35,915 bases of DNA from Planctomyces sp. SH-PL62. GTDB lineage: Bacteria; Planctomycetota; Planctomycetia; Planctomycetales; Planctomycetaceae. Positions within the stretch are counted from its first letter, which is position 1; the number at the start of each line of letters is the position of its first letter. Positions 32,042-35,915 of this stretch are shown piece after piece. The stretch lies in NCBI GenBank assembly GCA_945905295.1, contig CAMDPX010000054.1:1-35915 (forward strand). The letters are read 5' to 3'. The notes under the pieces were generated by a model, which worked only from the letters and a program-made list of their open reading frames with translations, was not told the DNA's origin and did no database searches. Both the position numbers and the translations under genes were made by a program.

Positions 32042-34198
32042 TCACCGCGCCTGATCTATCGGTAGAAGGGAAGTCTTCTGCCGCAGCCATTCTTGCCAGG
32101 CGGCCAGGCCAACCAGAGGCTTCTGGCAACTTCCGCGCTCGCAGACGAAAACGCGGACCGCGTTCGGCAGCGCGGGCTTATCGAGGAACAGATCGCGCAA
32201 GCCCATCGTCAGTTCGTTGTCGGTGTCTTGAGTTCGTCGCAGAGCGATGACGTGATTCGGCCAGAAACACCGCCAATGCTCTTGTATCGCCTGAGTCGTT
32301 TCACTGGTGGCGACGGATGGCTCGATCACCACGACTTCGCAACTCGGCCCCAGCATGAAATCGAGTGCCAATAACGATTGCCCACTGGCCAGCGCGAACT
32401 TGTCGAGTTGCCCGGACATTGCTTCCAGCGTCGCGTAGGCTTTGCCCAACAGTTGTGGCTGCCCCGTCAGCGCGCCCAATCGCGCGAGCGCATACGCCGC
32501 CATGCCGTTGCCCGACGGCGTCGCGTTGTCCTGAGTGTCCTTTAAACGCGTGACGAGTTGCTCGTGGTCGCTGGACGTGTAATAGAATCCGCCTCCGTGC
32601 GGGTCTTCGAACCGCGCGAGCATCTGGTCCGCGAGTTCGAGGGCGATCGTCAACCAGCGTGGCTCGAACGTCACTTGATAAAGGTCGATCAGCCCGTCGA
32701 TCAGACAGGCGTAGTCGTCGAGATACGCATTGAAACGTGCTCGGCCATCTTTGAAGGCGTGCAGTAATCGTCCGTCAGCGTCACGCATGTTGGCCAGGAT
32801 GAAGTCGGCCGCTTCGCAAGCAGCGTCGGCGTAACGTGGCTCGCCGAGTATCGCCGCCGCCTGCGACATCGCGGCGATCATCAAGCCGTTCCAACTCACG
32901 AGCACCTTGTCATCTCGTGCGGGAGCGATTCGCTGAGAACGTGCGGCAAACAGCTTCGCTCGGCAGCGAGCAAACATTTCGTGGGGCACGTTTTCAACGT
33001 GCCCGTCCTGTCCGGCTCCGTCTTTCACGGGCACGTCGAAAACGTGCCCCACGTTCGGGAGGTTGAGAATGTTGTGGCCTTCCCAGTTGCCATGCGGCGA
33101 CACGTCATAGGCATCGCAGAATAACGGACCCTCGTCCGGGCCGAGCAATTCGAGAATCTCATCCTGGGTCCACACGAAGAACGTGCCTTCCTCCCCTTCG
33201 CTGTCGGCGTCTTGAGTGCTGTAGAAGCCGCCGCCCGGTTGAGTCATCTCGCGCAGCACATAGTCGAGCGTCTCGCGGACCACGCGGGCATCGTTGGGAT
33301 TGCCGGTCGCCTGAAAGGCTTCGAGGTACGTCTGCGTCAGCAGCGCGTTGTCATAGAGCATCTTCTCGAAATGCGGAGCCAGCCAATGCCCGTCGGTCGA
33401 ATACCGATGAAACCCGCCGCCGAGTTGATCGTAGAGGCCGCCCCCCGCCATCTTGTCGAGCGTCAGACGCACAGCGTCGAGAGCCTGTTGATCGCCGAAT
33501 CGCTTCCAGCAGCGTAGTAGCACGCGGAGATCCATCGGATGCGGAAACTTCGGAGCGCCGCCGATGCCACCTTCCTGCCAATCGACTCGCCGCAGAAATT
33601 CCCGCATCGCGCCGCGCAGCGTTTCGAGGTTCATGCCAGAGCGCGGCAACGATTCGTTCGTCGCGCGGATCAGCTCTCCAGTCAGTTCTTCCGCACTGCG
33701 CAGCACGTCGTCGCGGCGATTGGTCCAAGCGTCGGCGACCCCCTTCAGGATGTCTCGAAAGCCCGGCAGCCCCATGCGTGACACCGGCGGCCAGTACGTC
33801 CCGCCGAAGAACGGACGCAAGTCGGGCGTCAGGAACATCGACATTGGCCAGCCGCCGCGGCCGGTCATCATCTGCACCGAAGTCATATAAATCTGATCGA
33901 GATCCGGCCGCTCTTCCCGATCGACTTTGATGCACACGAAGAGCTCGTTCATCCGCTGCGCGATGTCCGCGTTCTCAAAGGACTCGTGCTCCATCACATG
34001 GCACCAGTGACACGCGCTGTAGCCGATCGACAGAAAGATCGGCTTCTCGAGTCGTCGGGCCAGCGACAACGCCTCCTCGCCCCACGGATACCAATCGACT
34101 GGGTTGAAGGCGTGTTGCAAGAGGTACGGGCTGGTCTCGCCGCCCAGGCGATTCGGCTCGGCGCGTCGTGAGGTCGAAGGATCGTGGGGAGTGCTCAT
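32042..34198 (-). CDS. DUF255 thioredoxin-domain protein (YyaL/SPATA20-like), 718 aa
   Basis: The N-terminus is a textbook DUF255 domain: [23 protein letters not shown] (about 21-43), the [10 protein letters not shown] redox motif (Cys63 and Cys66), [12 protein letters not shown] and [12 protein letters not shown]. The rest (about 190-700) is an (alpha/alpha)6-type toroid, as in AGE-like epimerases and six-hairpin proteins. The cellular role of this widespread family is not settled. A palindromic DNA element is translated in frame at about residues 382-407, in a loop of the toroid after HNILNLPN. The length is close to normal for the family plus that insert. No signal peptide. Confidence 0.94.
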   Translation of the reverse strand: MSTPHDPSTSRRAEPNRLGGETSPYLLQHAFNPVDWYPWGEEALSLARRLEKPIFLSIGYSACHWCHVMEHESFENADIAQRMNELFVCIKVDREERPDLDQIYMTSVQMMTGRGGWPMSMFLTPDLRPFFGGTYWPPVSRMGLPGFRDILKGVADAWTNRRDDVLRSAEELTGELIRATNESLPRSGMNLETLRGAMREFLRRVDWQEGGIGGAPKFPHPMDLRVLLRCWKRFGDQQALDAVRLTLDKMAGGGLYDQLGGGFHRYSTDGHWLAPHFEKMLYDNALLTQTYLEAFQATGNPNDARVVRETLDYVLREMTQPGGGFYSTQDADSEGEEGTFFVWTQDEILELLGPDEGPLFCDAYDVSPHGNWEGHNILNLPNVGHVFDVPVKDGAGQDGHVENVPHEMFARCRAKLFAARSQRIAPARDDKVLVSWNGLMIAAMSQAAAILGEPRYADAACEAADFILANMRDADGRLLHAFKDGRARFNAYLDDYACLIDGLIDLYQVTFEPRWLTIALELADQMLARFEDPHGGGFYYTSSDHEQLVTRLKDTQDNATPSGNGMAAYALARLGALTGQPQLLGKAYATLEAMSGQLDKFALASGQSLLALDFMLGPSCEVVVIEPSVATSETTQAIQEHWRCFWPNHVIALRRTQDTDNELTMGLRDLFLDKPALPNAVRVFVCERGSCQKPLVGLAAWQEWLRQKTSLLPIDQAR
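32980..33053. repeat. Palindromic element translated in frame within the DUF255 gene
   Basis: Arms at 32980-33007 and 33026-33053 are 28-bp inverted copies with two mismatches. Each contains CGTGGGGCACGTTTTC and a GTGCCCGT-like end, and each is itself partly palindromic. On the minus strand the element encodes [11 protein letters not shown]...DGHVENVPH. It adds about 25 residues to the protein, with no frame disruption. Confidence 0.9.
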
Positions 34199-34282
34199 TG
34201 CTGTGGCTTTCGGTTGGTCATCATAAGTGAGACCGGAAGCTACTCGACCGCAGAAACCGGTGAAATGGTTGGCTGTCCGTCA

Positions 34283-34409
34283 GGGGTCAGGTCTTCAAAT
34301 TTCATTTTGGGCATCGCGAATGAAGTGCGATGTTGGTTGGAACGGCGGTGTGAAAAGTGAGTCCACGGTGGATTGCTAGGCCCAAAATGAAATTTGAAGA
34401 CCTGACCCC
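34283..34409. repeat. 127-bp element with perfect 30-bp terminal inverted repeats (MITE-like)
   Basis: The 30-bp ends (34283-34312 and 34380-34409) are exact reverse complements; they begin GGGGTCAGGTCTTC and include AAATTTCATTTTGGGC. The 67-bp centre carries no gene. This perfect pair suggests a recent insertion, probably mobilised by a transposase elsewhere, but I see no clear target-site duplication. It lies in the 333-bp gap (34199-34531) between the divergently transcribed DUF255 and DUF1570 genes, where promoters of both would be expected. Otherwise the gap shows nothing recognisable. Confidence 0.9.
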
Positions 34410-34531
34410 GGCTCGCTCGCCAGAACACGCGCGTGTTTCGGACAAAGACTCGCTGCGACAAGAACGCGATTGCCGTGTGAGTTCGTTTGCGTGAGACTCG
34501 TGCCGACTTGTTGGCCGTTGAGATTCCCACG

Positions 34532-35704
34532 ATGCGTGTGCTCCTATTGATCGTCTGGCTGCTCGCATTCGCGACGTGCTTCGTCCGGGCCGAGGAACCG
34601 CCCCACGAACTCACGCCGGAGCGGCGGTTGCATCGCGTCACGTTCAACGACGCGAAGTCCGTGATGAGATCGGTGGAAGCGCGCGTGCTGCTGGAAGCTC
34701 AGGACGGCGGGCTATTGCTGGAAGCACGCGACGGCCGGTTGTGGAACGTCACACCGAAGCAACTTCAAAAGCATGAGAGCACCGACAACGAGTTCAAGCC
34801 ACTGAGCGCGGATGAGCTGGGCCAGCAACTATCGCGTGAGGTTGCCGAACTGGGCATCACGACGCCGACGCAGATTGTCGTCACGAAGCATTATGTCATT
34901 TGCTCAACCGCCGGACGGAAGTACGCCGAATGGTGCGGATCGCTTTTCGAGCGATTGCATGACGCCTTCCATGCGTACTGGAAAGCCGCCGGCCTAGAAC
35001 TACGAGAGTCGGAGTTTCCACTGCCAGCCATCGTGCTGAAGGATCACACGCAGTTCACCGAGTTCGCTGCCAAGCACGATCGACCGGATGCGGCGCAGTC
35101 GCCGGGATATTTCTCCGAGCCAACCAATCGAATCATCCTGTTCGATTTGACCGCCGGCCCGAACTCGCCACCGGCCCAGACGGCGGCCGACATTCAGCGG
35201 AAGATCGCCGCATCGCCGTTCAACGTGGCCACGACGATTCACGAAGCGACACATCAGATCGCATTCAACAGCGGGCTGCACACTCGGTACGCCGACAACC
35301 CGCGCTGGCTGACCGAAGGGATGGCGATGTTCTTCGAGGTGCCGGATCTCGACAGCCGCACCGGCTGGAAGTCGATCGGCCGCGTGAATGCTCCGCGACG
35401 CAAAGAGTTTCGCGAGACATCACGCTCGCCAAGCGAGGCGGTTCCGCTGACTGAATTGATTCGCGAGGACGATGTGTTCTTGAAAGAAGGCAAAGCACGA
35501 GCCGCGTATGCGGAGTCCTGGGCGTTGACCTTCTATCTGCTCAAGACTCGGCGTGAGGACGTTGTGTCGTATCTGAAAACAATTCAGAAAAAGCCGCGAC
35601 TCATTGCCGATGAGCCGGACGTCCGCCTGCGCGAATTCGAGAACGTGTTTGGTGATTCGGAGACGCTCGAACGCGAGTGGAAGAAGTGGATGGCAACGCA
35701 TTAG
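34532..35704 (+). CDS. Secreted DUF1570 zinc-metalloprotease-like protein, about 390 aa
   Basis: The only well-supported plus-strand gene. The ATG at 34532 starts a clean signal peptide (VLLLIVWLLAFATCFVRAEE, about 3-22); a longer frame to 34487 is unlikely. The C-terminal half matches DUF1570: TTIHEATHQIAF with the zinc motif HEATH (about 237-241) and a downstream NPRWLTEGMAMFFE with Glu (about 262), the gluzincin arrangement HExxH...E. An N-terminal region of about 100 residues has beta-module-like repeats (VEARVLLEAQDGGLLLEARDG). Probably an exported zinc peptidase; the substrate is not known. Confidence 0.9.
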   Translation: MRVLLLIVWLLAFATCFVRAEEPPHELTPERRLHRVTFNDAKSVMRSVEARVLLEAQDGGLLLEARDGRLWNVTPKQLQKHESTDNEFKPLSADELGQQLSREVAELGITTPTQIVVTKHYVICSTAGRKYAEWCGSLFERLHDAFHAYWKAAGLELRESEFPLPAIVLKDHTQFTEFAAKHDRPDAAQSPGYFSEPTNRIILFDLTAGPNSPPAQTAADIQRKIAASPFNVATTIHEATHQIAFNSGLHTRYADNPRWLTEGMAMFFEVPDLDSRTGWKSIGRVNAPRRKEFRETSRSPSEAVPLTELIREDDVFLKEGKARAAYAESWALTFYLLKTRREDVVSYLKTIQKKPRLIADEPDVRLREFENVFGDSETLEREWKKWMATH

Positions 35705-35717
35705 CCAAAACAGCAAA

Positions 35718-35784
35718 GGCGAGCGGGGCGGCGTCGGTCCCCGGTCTCTCGGTCTGGGATTCAACACACCGGGGGGCTGACGCC
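35718..35784. repeat. Third copy of the GC-rich palindromic element, degraded left arm
   Basis: The left arm (35718-35745) has GGCGAGCGGGGCGGCGTC with changes near the end. The right arm (35768-35784) has ACCGGGGGGCTGACGCC, identical to the other copies over this stretch but lacking the CCCCGCTCGCC end. It follows the DUF1570 gene by 13 bp and could fold in the 3' end of that message. The remaining 130 bp to the window end show no gene. Confidence 0.8.
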
Positions 35785-35915
35785 CAATGGCACTTACTTT
35801 GTCGCATTGGGTTTGGTCTTTCGAGTTCCACTGGTGGATTTTGAACGTTTTGGGAGAGCTTGTCTGGGATAGCTGCGGTGAGGACGGATCGGGAGTTTTT
35901 TTTGTTGGGCGATGT

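Noticed and set aside
1-35915. CRISPR arrays or tRNA genes
   Set aside because: No regularly spaced direct repeats and no cloverleaf-like sequence with a T-loop GTTCGA motif were found by eye.

Overview
The window almost certainly comes from a member of the Planctomycetota. The evidence is the set of families typical of that phylum: a MoxR ATPase with DUF58 and BatA-like von Willebrand (VWA) proteins, a DUF4175-like membrane protein, a prenyltransferase-repeat protein, a DUF1570 gluzincin, and long secreted proteins with low-identity modules. It also carries many dispersed palindromic repeats of a style common in planctomycete genomes. I would not name a genus. All confident genes lie on the minus strand except the last one; no tRNA, rRNA, CRISPR array or transposase gene was seen.

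Reading in the direction of transcription (high to low coordinates), the right part holds a thioredoxin-like DUF255 protein (32042-34198). It is followed by a group that looks like a surface-glycan or lipid-modification cluster: GT4 glycosyltransferase, GalE-type epimerase, SAM methyltransferase, an internally deleted alpha/beta hydrolase, a flavin monooxygenase and an NAD-dependent epimerase/dehydratase (31862 down to 25974). Several of these overlap by ATGA or a few bases. A DUF1570 protease gene (34532-35704, plus strand) diverges at the far right.

The centre and left (25748 down to 46) form one long co-directional series: MoxR ATPase, Rpn-like nuclease, EF-hand/TolB-propeller protein, DUF58, BatA-like VWA protein, VWA/GATase-like membrane protein, a small toxin-antitoxin pair and a DUF4175-like protein. 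The series continues with seven tandem secreted paralogues, a prenyltransferase-repeat protein, a 984-residue protein ending in a TlpA thioredoxin domain, and a secreted hypothetical. The MoxR, DUF58, VWA and DUF4175 families are known to cluster in planctomycetes. The nuclease, EF-hand protein and toxin-antitoxin pair look like later insertions into that backbone.

The most striking content is (i) the seven-member tandem paralogue array at 5371-12269, with overlapping or near-abutting stops and starts; (ii) two places where an in-frame TGA splits an otherwise continuous reading frame, at 9678-9680 in an array member and at 13080-13082 in the DUF4175-like gene, the second followed 3 nt later by a perfect 9-bp hairpin; and (iii) at least six kinds of palindromic or low-complexity repeat. 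Several of these repeats lie inside genes and are translated, two of them as in-frame internal peptides and two as the signal-peptide region. Function of the array is unknown; a periplasmic role linked to the MoxR/VWA machinery is inference only.
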